This document shows, one piece after another, positions 1-12,199 of a DNA stretch of 64,000 nt; position 1 is the first letter of the stretch; each line of letters opens with the position of its first letter. Source of the DNA: Prostheceraeus crozeri (lineage: Eukaryota; Platyhelminthes; Polycladida; Euryleptidae); assembly GCA_907163375.1 (NCBI GenBank), contig CAJQUW010016957.1, positions 248,001 through 312,000 of the forward strand, written 5' to 3'. The position numbers were made by a program, and so were the translations under genes. The notes under the pieces were generated by a model that saw only the letters and a list, made by a program, of their open reading frames with translations, ran no database searches and was not told the DNA's origin.

Positions 1-482
1 CGCTTGTACTCCTTGCTTTGTTAGAGCATCAAATACTGCTTTGTGCTTAATGGAGTCAAATGCCTTCTCGTAGTCAATGAATGCCATATATAAAGGCATT
101 TGGTATTCACTTGCCTTTTCAAGGACTTATATGTGTGACCGTGTGGAGGTGGTCAATAGTGGAATATCCTTCACGATGTGCGGCTTGTTCAGGGGGTTGA
201 CTGTCCTCTAATATGTTTGATATTCTTCGTTTCATGACTGTCATATATAATTTGTAGACGTGGGATAGAAGGCTGATTGGTCGGTAGTTGCTCAGCTCCA
301 TTTTGTCTCCTTTTTTGTACATCAGTGATATTATCGCGTTCTTGTAAGTTTCTGGTATCCTTTCTTCTATTGTTACTTGATGAAACATGTCAGTCAGCTT
401 TTTTATTGCTTTTTTATTGTCCATTAGCCTTAATCATTTTAATTACCATCCCATCTTCGCCAGGAGCTTTCTCGTTCTTCAT
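1..482 (-). mobile_element. RTE-type LINE, reverse transcriptase piece
   Basis: Read on the minus strand this encodes the start of an RTE-clade reverse transcriptase. The motifs, in order, are [38 protein letters not shown], then [13 protein letters not shown], and finally FIDYEKAFDS close to base 1, where the element leaves the window. The finger and palm order matches the endonuclease-reverse transcriptase proteins often labelled craniofacial development protein 2-like. One frame change lies near base 120. The piece stops abruptly at 482 because another element is inserted there. Its missing 5' part resumes at 8595 in the same orientation, so this is one insertion cut in two rather than two copies. 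Confidence 0.85.
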
Positions 483-749
483 CAGTGTTGCCACTCGTGG
501 CAATAATTATTGCCTGGCAATATGCAATAATAATCAGATAGTTCATTATAGTTGGCAATATTTTTCAGATTTGGAACGATGATATTGTGAAAAGAAATTT
601 TTGATTTCATGGTCAGGTTTTTGAGATAATGAAATAGGTCTTTTGAAAAGAATTACGCGAGTCACTCTAATAGCGAATATAAAACCTATTATTCACAATA
701 CTTGATCGGTGGTCTGTGAATCTGTACCACATCACTACGAAACATCATC

Positions 750-2066
750 ATGCTCGAGTCCAACATTCTCACATTCTGGCTGTTGGAACTGCTAGATATG
801 ATAGGAAAAAAGTCGGTATATTTCACAAACTTTTTCACTACGGTTACAATAAAATTATGGGCTAGGTTCTACCAAATAGAATATGCTTATAAACGCCATG
901 GTCTATTTTTGCGCTCGTACATAGTTCATACCACCGACTTTTTCAAGGACATCCTCTTAGCGAAATTAATCCTTTTTCAATTGATCGCTCAGAGCGATGG
1001 CTCACGTCGTTCAAAGAGATTATACCTCTCTTTGAAAGATCTGGAAACTATGAATAAAATCCGATTCTTCATCTATGCTACGCAGATGGCGGAAACGTTT
1101 GAAAAGTTGATTCAACAGTGTTCGGTCATCTCAATAAATCGTTTGAGGCCTCAACTCATGAGCATGGTGAAGAATATCGCAATACAATTCTTGAAACTAG
1201 AACACTGCGACAGTAAAACTGTTAAGAAAGTAAATATCAGTGACTTCGATAATCAACTTTCTGTTGGCGAGATCCTCATCAGCCCCACGAACAAAGAAGT
1301 TTCCGATGTACTTCGGTACAGATGCAAGAGTAGCTATGAACATTTTGACCTATCCGCCAGATAATCTCCCTCTGAAAAAGAAGGTTGCCTGAGTTTTCTT
1401 GATACAACCTTTAAGTTGAGGACTCCGTCATTTATTTTGCAAATAAACTTCCTAATGTGGTCTCTCATGATGACATCGACCATCTTCGGACAGAAATACA
1501 ACTTTTAAACCTATGGGAGGGTAAGCCCAAATCCGAAGCATGTCCGAAGTATCCGACGGCCTGTTCCACCCTTTTACATGGAAATGCCGACTGTGAAAGA
1601 GACATCAGGAAGTCGCACGACATCGATGACAATGAGAAGCGTAATCGGTTGTCCGATGACATCAGAGAAAGTCTTTTACAATGTCGTTCCTTCCTGCAGA
1701 AAAGAAACCAGCGCATCATTCAAATTTGACAGTGATTTGATTTATCAAGGATTTAAAGCTCATGCGGAATATGCGCTTTTGTGGCAAAACTGAAGAGAGC
1801 ATCAGAGAGCGAGAAAATAGCGAAACTGACTGCTTTAGAAGCTGATGAATTAAAGAAAGCGGTACAAAATGATCCACAGCGTATGGACAGTTGTCTGCGA
1901 AGAAGGAAAAGGAAGAAGTTGATGCTAGACAAACAGCAGCTGAATTGAAATTACAGGAGGCTGTTGCGGCACTGAAGCAAGTTACTCTCGTGAAGGAACA
2001 ATTAGCGGAGGATGCCAAGAACCGATTTCTTTCCATTGTCCAAATTTTCCAAGAAGTGACTGTTTG
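750..2066 (+). pseudogene. hAT transposase-like remains with a coiled-coil tail
   Basis: A 204-codon open frame (750-1364) ends with a stretch of the form FLKLEHCDSKTVKKVNISDF followed by a patch like NQLSVGEILIS. This resembles the C-terminal half of large hAT-like proteins common in invertebrate genomes. Further pieces in shifting frames follow to about 1790. A charged alanine- and lysine-rich helix then runs from about 1890 to 2066 (AKKEKEEVDARQTAAELK and onward) and ends in a stop. Frames change several times, so this is a relic. Its place just inside the left end of the 8.1-kb transposon makes it the likely remnant of that element's own gene. No catalytic residues can be assigned. Confidence 0.35.
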
Positions 2067-2185
2067 AAGCTCTTGTTGCGAAGTGTTAAATGTATACATT
2101 ATTTTAGAAGTCCAAGTCCCAAGTTCTTATGGAAATTATCAAATTTCAAATTTGAAGCACAGTGGTATATGTACATGTTCAAATG

Positions 2186-2490
2186 TTTTTGTAATTCAGT
2201 CCACACGAGTTCTTTTGCTGAAATTAACAACACAGTAGGTCTATTGACTTTTACGATATAAATGTTTTCATAGCTCAATCGACAAATCTTTTTGCTGAAA
2301 TCAGCAGTGCTGACTTTTGTGATGCACGCATTTTGAAATTCAGTCCACCCGATTTCTTTTACTGAAGTTAACAGTGCTGACTTTTGTGACATAAACATTT
2401 TTGTAATTCATTCCAAAAGTCTTCTTTTTGCTGAAAACTCAGTCTATTCCATGAAAACAGTATTTTTGTAATTCAATTCAGAATCAGTCT
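2186..2490. repeat. Diverged 67-bp tandem repeat, 4-5 units
   Basis: Units start near 2186, 2264, 2331, 2398 and 2463. Each opens with a T-run and a TGTAATTCA-like word, then has TTTTGCTGAAA and a TGCTGACTTTTGTGA block. Spacing is 78, 67, 67 and 65 bp. The units differ at many sites, so the array is old. It lies inside the 8.1-kb transposon just after the transposase-like remains. Confidence 0.6.
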
Positions 2491-3844
2491 ACACCAGAAG
2501 CCTGTAGCATCTGGCGATAGCCTACTGTAGCTTTTAGGGTTCTCACGTTCATGGTCAGTTTTTTGGAAGCGTTCGTGCTTCCCTGTGTTTTTGTTGTTCG
2601 CACGTTCACCTGTTAATGTATCCGGTAGTTCGCATATCTAATATACAATTATATTCCTATAACTCATCACTTTTTTCTGACTGCTCATGTGCTTGTAGAC
2701 GCTTTCCCCAAGAACATTTTTGGCAATATTTTTATCAACTGGCAATAACCCAGTGGAAAAAATTCTGTCGGCCCATTATCATCCATCTGATGTTGGCCTG
2801 ATAAGCAAAGTGGCCCAGCGCATTTGTATCGGCCCAACATGAGTTACCAACACTCACCCAATACACGCCAACGCTCACCCGACACCGATCAAAATTTTGT
2901 TTTATATACTGCTAGTTAATTCGTCATGCCCTTTCTGTATTATAGCAAAAAGAATATCATAAGTTTGATATCACTATGGAACCTCTTACTTCTCCTTCCA
3001 CCTCTTCCTCACTTTCTTATTACCCATGAAACAAGAGCGGAACAACGAGAACAACTGTACTTCACTTCAATATTTATTATAGTATGCTTCATACAGCAGA
3101 GGAATTACCACAGGCGCCTCCTGTTCTTTCTTCCACAGTTCAGGTCATTCGCGTAAAGTAAATGGGATTTTTCATCTCTGCTTTCTCGACGTTCTCATCG
3201 ACTTATCGACGGTGTAGGGATTCTGGAAGACAAAAAATGAAAATGACAGTACGATATAATAAAAAAATAGTTCGGCTTCACGAAGCTAAAATTGATTCTA
3301 ACAAATGAGAAACATTTTAAGCACATTTATTGGGTTAGCATTACCAACTTCGCAATTTCCTGATAAATCTTATTTTCAACAAAATCCAATACAATTAAAC
3401 CTACATTATATGGTACGAGTCTCAACTTTGTCCTGAGATAGGGATTGGAAGAGAAGAAGGTCTAATATTCTATTCTAAAGGCATGGACTCCTAGATATAT
3501 AACACCTGGACTGTCAGCCAAAATGTCAGGTGTGCATCAGGGGCTAATCTCTTGTTAATTATGTTACAAATAAATGTTTTTTAAATTGACATGAGCATAA
3601 TAAGTAAAATTTATTTTTCGGCTAGTAACGGCAAATTCTCTGTATCAAGAATATACTTTCTCACTTGAGCTGTGCGCTCGGTAAATATTCGAGGATAGAT
3701 ACATGTATAATAGCGCAGGCCCATGCATTCCAAATACTTTTAAGTGTATTAATTTTCAGATCGCTCTTTTGAAATCAGATATATATGTTTTATTTCTTAA
3801 GACAGATGTTTAGCCATACAATTCTCACAATATTTAAATTTGAG
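2491..3844. other. Interior of the 8.1-kb transposon; no gene seen
   Basis: No convincing coding sequence. The part at about 2715-2890 repeats words found near the element ends: TTGGCAATATTTTT (also near 550) and CCCAGTGGAAAAA (also inverted near the right end), followed by CGGCCCA/TTGGCC words. This looks like subterminal sequence in the middle of the element, perhaps the end of a related copy nested here. Confidence 0.4.
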
Positions 3845-4725
3845 GTAGATGTAATGAAAAAATAGACGTCTTAGGTCAATAAATCATATAATACTCCCAA
3901 ATTTTCGAATGTCTCTTTCTCAAGGGTATGAAATCACACTGACAGTGGGCAAATTATCTTACAAACAACTAACATAGTACAAAATTCAAACACAAATAAC
4001 TCAGAGGTCCTACTTCTCATACTAAATAAACATTGATATCTGGGCGATACTTAGAAATGAAATCCTTCTCAGATATCTTCCGCTCAATCGTATTAGCAAA
4101 TCCTCGCTTTAAGATAAAGGGGGTCACAAATGAAAGGTCAAGGTAACATACCATGAGTTTTAACAAAATGTTTATGAAATAAACTCGAATCAGTTGTAAG
4201 GTGCTCATGCAAACGTTGACGAAAAGAACGAAAAGTCTCACCGATGTAAAAACTTTCACACAAATTACATGTCAACTGATAACCAACATTCGTCATGTAA
4301 CAAAAATTATTATTCTTACACAAACAATTACTAGTACAAAATAATTTTTCTTTAAATGAAACACTTCTTTTCAAATTAGGCTGGGTCACAAATACTGGCT
4401 TCAAATCTAACAAATGATGCTGGAAACTTTTAAACTCTTTTCTTATCTTAGTTGCCTGGAAGTCATTAATGAACGGTACCCTTAAATATATTTGTTTTCT
4501 GTTTGCTTCTTTTCTATGTCTTCTTTTGCTTTCATTCATTGGTTTAGGTTTCATGTATCGTTCAACAATATCTAAAGGGTACCCGTTTGCAAGAAATCTT
4601 TTTTTCATAAAATATAGTCCATCTTTGATCTTGCTCATGGTGGAACAATTGCGATGTACTCGCAGACACTCTGTACGTAGCAGGTTTATCTTTCTCTGCC
4701 ACGGCACCCAAATATAAATCTATAA
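3845..4725 (-). mobile_element. Penelope-like element A, copy 1 (endonuclease end)
   Basis: Read on the minus strand this gives the linker and GIY-YIG endonuclease of a PLE. It contains FLANGYPLDIVERYM from the region after the reverse transcriptase, a cysteine-rich CTSNCLCKNNNFC segment, and YQLTCNLCESFYIGETFRS, which is the GIY-YIG core. The sequence then runs to a 3' tail ending in the CATTACATCTAC word. It is truncated at its 5' side and is a broken fossil. A sister copy lies at 30116-31112 and shares both coding and tail sequence. It is nested in the 8.1-kb transposon and therefore younger than that insertion. Confidence 0.85.
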
Positions 4726-5562
4726 TGTCTATAAATACCTATCGCACCATTAACATAAAATAGTGGCTTCAAAAGAATAGAAGAAAACTTTATAACGATT
4801 AAATACAACTTCATGTATCAATTCTGCAACTTTCATACAGCATCATGTAGACTTTTATCATGTCAGAAATCACAGTGGACTGGACACATAAGCAATGCCT
4901 TTATCATTTATAAAATCTATTGATCGTGAAGCAGCGTCGTCTTTGCAGTTTAATTGTCTGAATGAATTTTACCACAGTAGGCCTATATTCGACTATTCGA
5001 CTTTTTTGCAGTTTATTTCATATATCATTTGTAAAACCTCATTCCCATTGTTCGAATAATTTTGCATGTTGTATAGGCAGGAGAATTTAACAAGAAGTTC
5101 TGTTAGTCATTTATGTATAATTAAGCTGTTGCATTGCTAGAATACAGAAAGAAAGCTCTTTCTCATTCACTCGATGCACACAGGTTGTGCGGGAAATATT
5201 GTGTCCTCTTTGATTCAAGATCAAAGAAGACTAATAACATCACAGGTTCAGATTAAAAACTTTTTGTCATTTTTGGCAACCACTTTTCAACTAGAATCAA
5301 CTAACTATTTTCGTCAATTCTCCTGATTTTAATCTGTATGCTCTAAAGAACATTTCGCACGAGTCACATTTTTGGATATTCAAAACATACAAGTGTCCGT
5401 CACATAATGATTAGGAGTCCATGTCTAAAGGTCTCAATTTGTATTTGCCTTGTTTATTGAGTCTCAAGATATCTACTGATTTTCTTTACCGTAGTATTGC
5501 TTCATGTATGATTGTATGCGTTATATAGACTACTATCGTTTATTGAATAGAGATTAATAATA
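4726..5562. other. No gene seen
   Basis: AT-rich interior of the 8.1-kb transposon between two nested elements. No conserved motif, RNA gene or repeat unit was recognised. Confidence 0.4.
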
Positions 5563-6838
5563 ATAATAAAATACAAGAAAAGTACAAGAAAAGGCTGAGG
5601 AGTGTAATGAAGTCAAAGCTATACGCAATGCACAAGATCGAGGCAATAAATACTTTCGCAGTGCCTGTCATCAGCTACACAGGAGGAGTGGTGAAATGGA
5701 GAGTCCAGGAGCTTGATGAACTGAACCGCAAGACTCGCAAGATAATGAACATGTACGGCGGGCTGCACCCAAGAGCAGACGTGGATCGCCTCTACTTACC
5801 GCGGGATCGGGGAGGAAGAGGCTTGAAGAACCTGACCGACATAGTAGAGCAAGAAAATCGAAGCCTTACAGAACACTTGCACAACGTTGTTGATGACCCA
5901 CTGCTGGCGGTGGCGCAATCAAGTGACCTGTATCGCCAACAAGAAGAAACAACAGATGATTGGAAAAAGAAGAGGATTGAAGATCGGTACCAAAAGTGGA
6001 GAGAGAAAGCAATGCATGGCCAATACGAACGGCAGATGAAAGAAATAACATCAAGGAAGGCATGCTACAGCTGGCTACGAACAGTCAAGCTGAAGATTGA
6101 GACGGAAGCACTACTGGTCGCTGCCCAAGATCAAGCCTTAAATACGAAAGCACATGCAACTTACATAATGAAGACAAGCACCGACGCAAAATGCAGGATG
6201 TGCAAGGCCGCAGATGAGACAATAGTTCATATCTTAGCTGGATGTTCGAAGTTGGCTGGAACCGAATACATCAACCGTCATAATGAAGTCGCAAGAATAA
6301 TCCACCGCGACATCTGCCTACACTACGACTTGCCCGTGTCGCCCGAACCCTGGCAGCACGTGCCTGAGCCCGTCATAGAAAATAGTACGGTAAAGATCCT
6401 GTGGGACTTTGAGATAAGAACTGACAGAAGGATCACTGCAAGAAGGCCGGACATAGTGGTAGTTGACAAAGAGAAGAAGACGGGAGTTATAATAGATATA
6501 GCAGTCCCAGAAGACCGGAATATATGCGATAAAGAAAAGGAGAAAATCACGAAATACCAAGACCTGAAAATGGAAGTACAGAAGTTGTGTAATATCAGGA
6601 CGAAGTGTATCCCTGTAGTGATCGGAGCACTTGGGGCCCACACAGGTAACTTGACAAAGTACCTGAAAGAAATACCCGGACATCATCATGTACCACAGTT
6701 GCAGAAGGCCGCCCTGCTTGGCAGTGCCTATCTTCTCAGACGAACTCTAGATCTCCCTGAATCCTGGTAGGATTCCGAGATCTTGAGAAATGCCCCGGCT
6801 CGTAAGAGTCGTGTACCAAAAAAAAAAAAATAATATAA
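5563..6838 (+). mobile_element. LINE with restriction-like endonuclease, 3' part (R4/Hero/NeSL-like)
   Basis: An unbroken frame (about 5570-6770) encodes the C-terminal half of a non-LTR retrotransposon protein. It starts in the region after the polymerase core (YKKRLRSV, then AINTFAVPVISYTGGVVKW). Next is a zinc knuckle with the pattern CRMC-x7-H-x4-C (about residues 196-213 of the frame from 5607). The restriction-like endonuclease follows with RRPDIVVVD, VIIDIAVPED and a downstream KYQDLKME lysine helix, matching PD-(D/E)XK spacing. The frame stops at 6770, and an A-run starts near 6819. The element is 5'-truncated, as LINE copies usually are. Its open frame suggests it is one of the younger insertions here. 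Confidence 0.85.
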
Positions 6839-8530
6839 TTATAAGAATAAATTGCTTAATACTATTATCATTATTTGTTTTTGTAATTTGAATCTAATGC
6901 AGGAATTAGAGTAAATAGATTTCTGACGGTTCATTTCAATATTTTGCGTCGTTCGCAGTGTTTTGAGCCAGTTCGGACATTCTAAATTTTAAAAAAGTCA
7001 TGATATTTAATATATCAATTTTTGAATGGAATTCTCAATTTTTGCCAAATATTTTTATAGTGATAAGATGAAACTGTCTTTATTATTTTATAGTTTTAAT
7101 CTATTGCTGTCTATTTCGATCATCAGTAGAAAATTAAGTATAGGCTATAAAACTATAGTGCATGCGTTTCTACACCAAAACCTAGATACAGCATATGAGA
7201 GACGAAAACATTTCACTTCGATTGATCATTGTGAGAACTGCTGAAGTTTCAGAAAGCTCAGCATGCAATGAGTTGCTGACTCTCCGAAAGTGCACATTTT
7301 GCTTATGACGGATCTGCAAATATTGCATTTAGAATCTTGCACATAATGAAGTGATGAATTGCGTACCTTTGAGTAAGTACCAGAGAATTCGATTAATTTG
7401 CAGCAGGGAATGGAGCAGAAGACCACAGAGAAGATTGGACAGAATGAATAGCGGAATATACACCTCTACAAGAAAAATCCAACATGATTTAAACATTGTT
7501 GCAAATATACTACGGTACATGAATTGCAAATATGCTCCTTTATTGATATTTATTTCTTACACACAAACATCGAAAAACACTTGTTCGTTGGTACCGGTAC
7601 CGTAAATTTTGCAAGATAACTAATACGAAGTATAGCTATCGGCTATTTTTTTTGTTGGCATTAGATACTTCGGTGTAAATAATCTATGATGTGATGCTAA
7701 CTTATTCTATTCATTTGTTATGTAGGAATCTACGAAGAACAAACGGTATTTTTGCCGAATACATTGATGTCATTTGTCAATGGATAAAACTCCGTGGATG
7801 TAATAGGTCATTTGGTCCTTCCACAACTTCATAATTATATGACTTATTATATCAAGAACAAGATTTTCTACTCCATGTTTAATCAGTCGTAGCCAGCATG
7901 CAAAATATTCTTTTCATGAAATATGTTAGTCGTCTATCAGACATATTCCTCCATTCTATTTCCATAATCAATGTTATCGTTGATTATGGGAGATGTAAAC
8001 ATGTAAACTTTTATAAGATGACAGTCAACTAATGCATATGGGCCCCTACAGAAGGCACAATAGGCTTCGATTTTACAATTATTGGAAAACTTAGTTATAT
8101 GACACATATGCAGTTAATGACTTACCTATTGCTTATTCACAAAATTGGACTTCGGTGAATTGAGCGAAATTGGACGGAAGAAGATTGCACACAAACAGTC
8201 ACAATGAATGGTAGAGAAAGTGAAGAGAAAATGATCCAAGTCTGCATGCGAAATTGACGTCATCTCAGTGGTGATGCATTGGAAAGTTCATCCGTGTTTA
8301 GGGAATGCTGATGGGAGAAGCGAGAGGCGAATATAATTGGTGGTGAGAGAAGTTTCCCTTGTTCATCACTTTCCACGTTTCCGCCTGCACGATCGGCACT
8401 TGAAAGGGAAGTTTCATAACTGTCGCAAATGTATCGGGAGCACCAAGTTACGCCGACAGGAGAGACAAATGATCACACGCTTTCATCCCCCGACAACTGC
8501 CCAACAGCTCTATGTCGGGCAGATATTGGC
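6839..8530. other. No gene seen
   Basis: Right-hand interior of the 8.1-kb transposon. No frame here resembles a known family. Near the right end (8495-8550) the words GTCGGGC, TGCCCAAC and TTGGCCCATC recur; these are probably subterminal transposase-binding repeats. Confidence 0.4.
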
Positions 8531-8594
8531 CCATCATCATATTATCAAAATTTTTCCACTGGGAATAATCTTATCAGGTGGAGTGGCAACACTG

Positions 8595-9990
8595 TTCTTC
8601 ATATCTTTGATAGCCTTTTCTACTTCGTCCTCCAAGAAGATTGGTTCATTTTCTGTCGGTGCTGTTTGCATATTTTCATGGTTATCATTGTATAGCTCCT
8701 GATAAAATCTGGCACAACTTTCTGAAATTTCGTCTCTATTTCTTGTGACTGTTCCTTTTGCTGCTTTTTTCAATGCTGGTATTAGCAGTCGATGTCCAGT
8801 TTGATTCTTTGTAGCTTCTTTCAAGCCTTTGTTTCTTTCGACTGGTTTCTGTATCAGTCTTGTGTTATATGTCCTTCAGTCCTCTCTCATCTTCTTCCTG
8901 ATGGTCTTGCATAATTCTGTGTATTCGATGTTGCTTCCTGCCGTTCCACCGACTATCATCAATCTTCTCTTTTTCAGCAACGCTTTTGTTTCAGGCTTCA
9001 GCTTTTCTTGTCTATCTTTCCTTCTTTTCCCAGCTATGTCTTCCGTACATTGTTTTATGGTCTTAATGTCTTTTTCTACATCGTTTTCCGACGGATCTTG
9101 GTTGGAAAGTACCTCAAACCTGTTCCGTAGTTCAATTTGGTATTCTTCTTTCTTTTGAAATAGCGCTTCTGTATTGATTCTTACTACTTTATTTTGCATC
9201 ATTTTCTTTATTTCTAGCCTGATATTCAGTTTTATTCTGCATCTCACTATTCGATGATCGCTTCTAATGCTCACTCTTTGAATCACTTCAAATTTTGAAT
9301 AATGTACTTCTTGTTACTCATGATGTAGTCTATCTCATTTTCACCGTTCCTCCAAGACTTTTCCACGTCCATCGTTTGTTTTTTGGCTTTTCAAACCAAG
9401 TATTAGTAAAACTGAGATTGTGGGCGAGAGCGAACTGCACCATTCTAGTTCTTCTTTCGTTTCTTTCTCCTTGTCCATGCGGTCCTACCGCGAAAACATC
9501 GCCGTTCCGTTGCATACCTACTTTTGCGTTGAAGTCACCCATTATGATTTTGTACATGCTTGCGTTGTCGTGCATTGTTTTGTGAAGGTCTTCATAAGAT
9601 CCTGAATCTCTTCATCTGTGTGACAGCTCGTAGGGACATAGACTTGAAGTACTTGTGGTTTATCTTCATTGTTAGTGATGCTGTTCGGTTGCGGATTCCG
9701 TTGAATTCAGTTACGTGTTCCAGAAATCCAACTCCACCTGCTGACTCATTTCCTCCCTTAGTGTACAGCAAATGGCAGCTGTTGAGATGTGCCAGCTGTT
9801 CTCCTTTTCTTCTGACTGCTGCCATATCTAGGATGCTCCATTTGATCTCTGTTTCCTGCCAATTCGTTTTCGAGTTCATCCAATCTCTCCTTAACTTTCA
9901 ATGTTTGCACGTTGTATGTCAATACATGGAGTGTAGAAACCCAGTGATTCTTAGCACCCTCTGCCTGTGTTTGATTGAACTTTCCTCGGT
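8595..9990 (-). mobile_element. RTE-type LINE, endonuclease and linker piece
   Basis: This is the 5' half of the LINE whose 3' half is at 1-482. On the minus strand, from 9990 downwards, it encodes the apurinic-like endonuclease: LTYNVQTL near the start, then QVLQVYVPTS, IIMGDFNAKVG, SFTNTWFEKPKNKRWTW and finally SIRSDHRIV. A lysine-rich linker follows (TKALLKKRRLMIVGGTAGS). The last part, EVEKAIKDMKN, leads into the reverse transcriptase. Several frame changes show decay. It ends exactly at the TTCTTCAT duplication, and the next LINE codons are found at 482. Confidence 0.85.
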
Positions 9991-10401
9991 CTTATGATGT
10001 ACATGTGTTTTATGATATAAACTAATCATAAAAGATTTGTCTTAATGGTTTTATGCGATAAAAAAAATTATCCAAAAAAACTTATTTCTGTACTGAGTTT
10101 CAAAAGTATCGTGCGTAATACGTAAAAAAGAATTTTCAGATCGATACAACACAGATAGATAGGTGTTCGGATAAATCTGCACAACTTCGGAGCAAACTGA
10201 GCGGTTGACTAATGCAGGTGAATTTTCCGCATGTCGAGCATCGTTACAGTTTCTTTCGCAAAATCCACATGTGCCTCACTTCGTCAAATTCATTTTCAAT
10301 GAACATTATTGATTCTGCATGACGCCTACGTGGATGCATTGCACCAATAATTTCATTTTTCAGGTTTTGAGTCATACCACTTCGTATGACCCGGTCGGAA
10401 A
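9991..10401. other. No gene seen
   Basis: AT-rich sequence between the RTE LINE and the small hAT. Nothing recognisable apart from the 8-bp GTCGGAAA at 10394-10401, which is the left target duplication of the next element. Confidence 0.4.
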
Positions 10402-11097
10402 CAGGGATTGTCAATCATTGATTGCAATTTAATTGTAAAAAGAAATTAATTAATTGAAATTGGAATTGTGAACCAATCAATTAATAGAAAATGGAATCCA
10501 AAATTCGAACAGTTTCTGTATCTTGATAGCATTAAGTATTAATTTACTTGATCCAAGATTTGTTTTACTATGCACATGCTACACAGCAATAAACAACCTA
10601 CCGTCTTAGAAATTTCCTGGGCATGAAAGTAGGCTATAACGCTAACGTAACAACAATGCCAACCATTTTTTGTGCTTCAATATTGCGATTAGTCTCTCTC
10701 ACAGACGCAGAGATCTGTGGCATACACTTCATGCAGGTGTTCGTGATTCTCTCCGTTGTTTTCATCTGTGACGATTGAGTGGAGAAATTTCGCCTGCATT
10801 TTAAGGCTGAGTGGTCTACCCTGGTTGAAATAAACATGAATTTGTGACTACTCATGAATTTCAACGTCGTTGCTGCTTGCCAACCTGAAATGCAAGGCTG
10901 AAATGCTTACTATAATTGTCAAGTGTGAGAAGTAAAAGACTACAAAGGCGAAATTTGATAAGCAATCTAGGCTACTAACAGATGACAATTAATTGATTGG
11001 AATTGGAAAAATTATCAATCAATTAATTGAAATTGTTTATTCTAACTAATCAATTAATTGCTTCCACTTAATTGAAAATTAAAAAAAACAAGCCCTG
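10402..11097. mobile_element. Short non-autonomous hAT-like element
   Basis: It starts with CAGGGATTGTC and ends with ACAAGCCCTG. It is flanked by GTCGGAAA (10394-10401) and GTCGAAAA (11098-11105), an 8-bp duplication with one difference. Both subterminal regions are dense in AATTAATTG-type words in either orientation, which are plausible transposase-binding repeats. The 696-bp length leaves no room for a transposase. On the minus strand there is a weak CMKCMPQISASVRETN stretch that could be the remains of a BED zinc finger, but this is not secure. Confidence 0.7.
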
Positions 11098-11288
11098 GTC
11101 GAAAAGCAGATGCCAACAAATCAGTGGGAAAACGAAACCGGAAGGAATGACAGTCAGTAGGCCTTTATTTGAAGACAACTTGGCGGATGAGCTCGAGATG
11201 GAGATTTCAATCGAATACATACTGACAACATAGCAATTAATCTGCGGGTTCACACCAGATTTTGTTGTAGTCATCGATTACCTCTGGC

Positions 11289-11425
11289 AAACCACCTTCA
11301 AGATCCGGAAGTGAGAAGATTTCGGGAATCGCCTATCATGTGGTTGAGGTTTTTGATATCGAAGTTACCTGATAGATTCTGCTCACAGCCATGCACACAA
11401 CGGCAAGGGATCTTGAAGGTGGTTT
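11289..11425. repeat. Inverted repeat, 18-bp arms
   Basis: AAACCACCTTCAAGATCC at 11289-11306 is exactly inverted at 11408-11425, with about 100 bp between. It lies at the 3' end of Penelope-like element B and could mark the boundary of its terminal repeat. Confidence 0.6.
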
Positions 11426-12199
11426 CCCATATGCAATTGAAACAACTCCAGCTGAGAAGCGGCAATTGGTTGATGTCCATCATAGGTAAAAGAAAAGAAT
11501 ACTTTGAGAAACTCAAAACACAAAAGTAAGAAGAAAAAACGTTGCCAATAAAGCGATTACAAGAAATGATATGTCTACATATAGCACTGGACGGAGCAAC
11601 AGAAGAACGAGGTCGGCTTCGTCCAACCTCCAGCCACTTGGGAAAGTGTTCACGAATACGAATCCCGAGACACCTCTCAGTGCGCCCTATGTAACTGTGT
11701 CCGCAGTCACATGCGAACTTGTATATGAGGCAGGCGCGACTGAGAGGTGGTACGGGATCCTTCAGACGTGGTACAGGAATACATCTAGTGTGGCACACAA
11801 GCACACGCTCTGCAGCTGGATACACTGTTTGAGTCAATGACACAACACGTCGACGTATAACATTCAGAGCATGGTCACCTCGAAAAGGAAGACACAAAAA
11901 CACCTGTTTGCGGGCAGGGCCAAAAACCACAGGCTCAACACATCGTGGAAAACTGTACTTATCTATAAACGTACTGGGATACCCGTTGCTCTGAAGAGTG
12001 ACTCGTAAAAAATCAAATTCAGCATCAAGAGCCGAAGGCGAACATAAACGGCGCGCCCGATCAAAAAGACACTTGACTAAATTTATTTTATAGATTCGAG
12101 GAACAAAACTGTGGTAGTGGATATACAATCCAGTCCATGATCGCTTCCGAAAAACAGTGAACAAAACACTATTGTTAGCGCATCGCTTGACACGCACGT

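Larger units (their letters stand above)
483..8594. mobile_element. 8.1-kb hAT-like DNA transposon inserted in the RTE LINE
   Basis: The left end reads CAGTGTTGCCACTC and the right end is its exact inverse, giving a 14-bp perfect terminal inverted repeat. The flanking 8-mers TTCTTCAT at 475-482 and 8595-8602 are identical, as expected of an 8-bp target duplication. The third LINE copy near 19190 has a single TTCTTCAT in continuous LINE sequence, so it is an empty site. The CAG start and 8-bp duplication are hAT hallmarks. Subterminal TGGCAAT motifs recur, including a 16-bp palindrome starting at 500. Inside lie decayed transposase-like coding sequence, a PLE fragment and a LINE fragment, so roughly 6 kb is original element. 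It is certainly an insertion; the hAT assignment is less certain than the boundaries. Confidence 0.85.

Noticed and set aside
6318-6689. Two overlapping minus-strand open frames of over 100 codons
   Set aside because: They lie antisense to the conserved zinc-knuckle and endonuclease frame of the LINE at 5563-6838.
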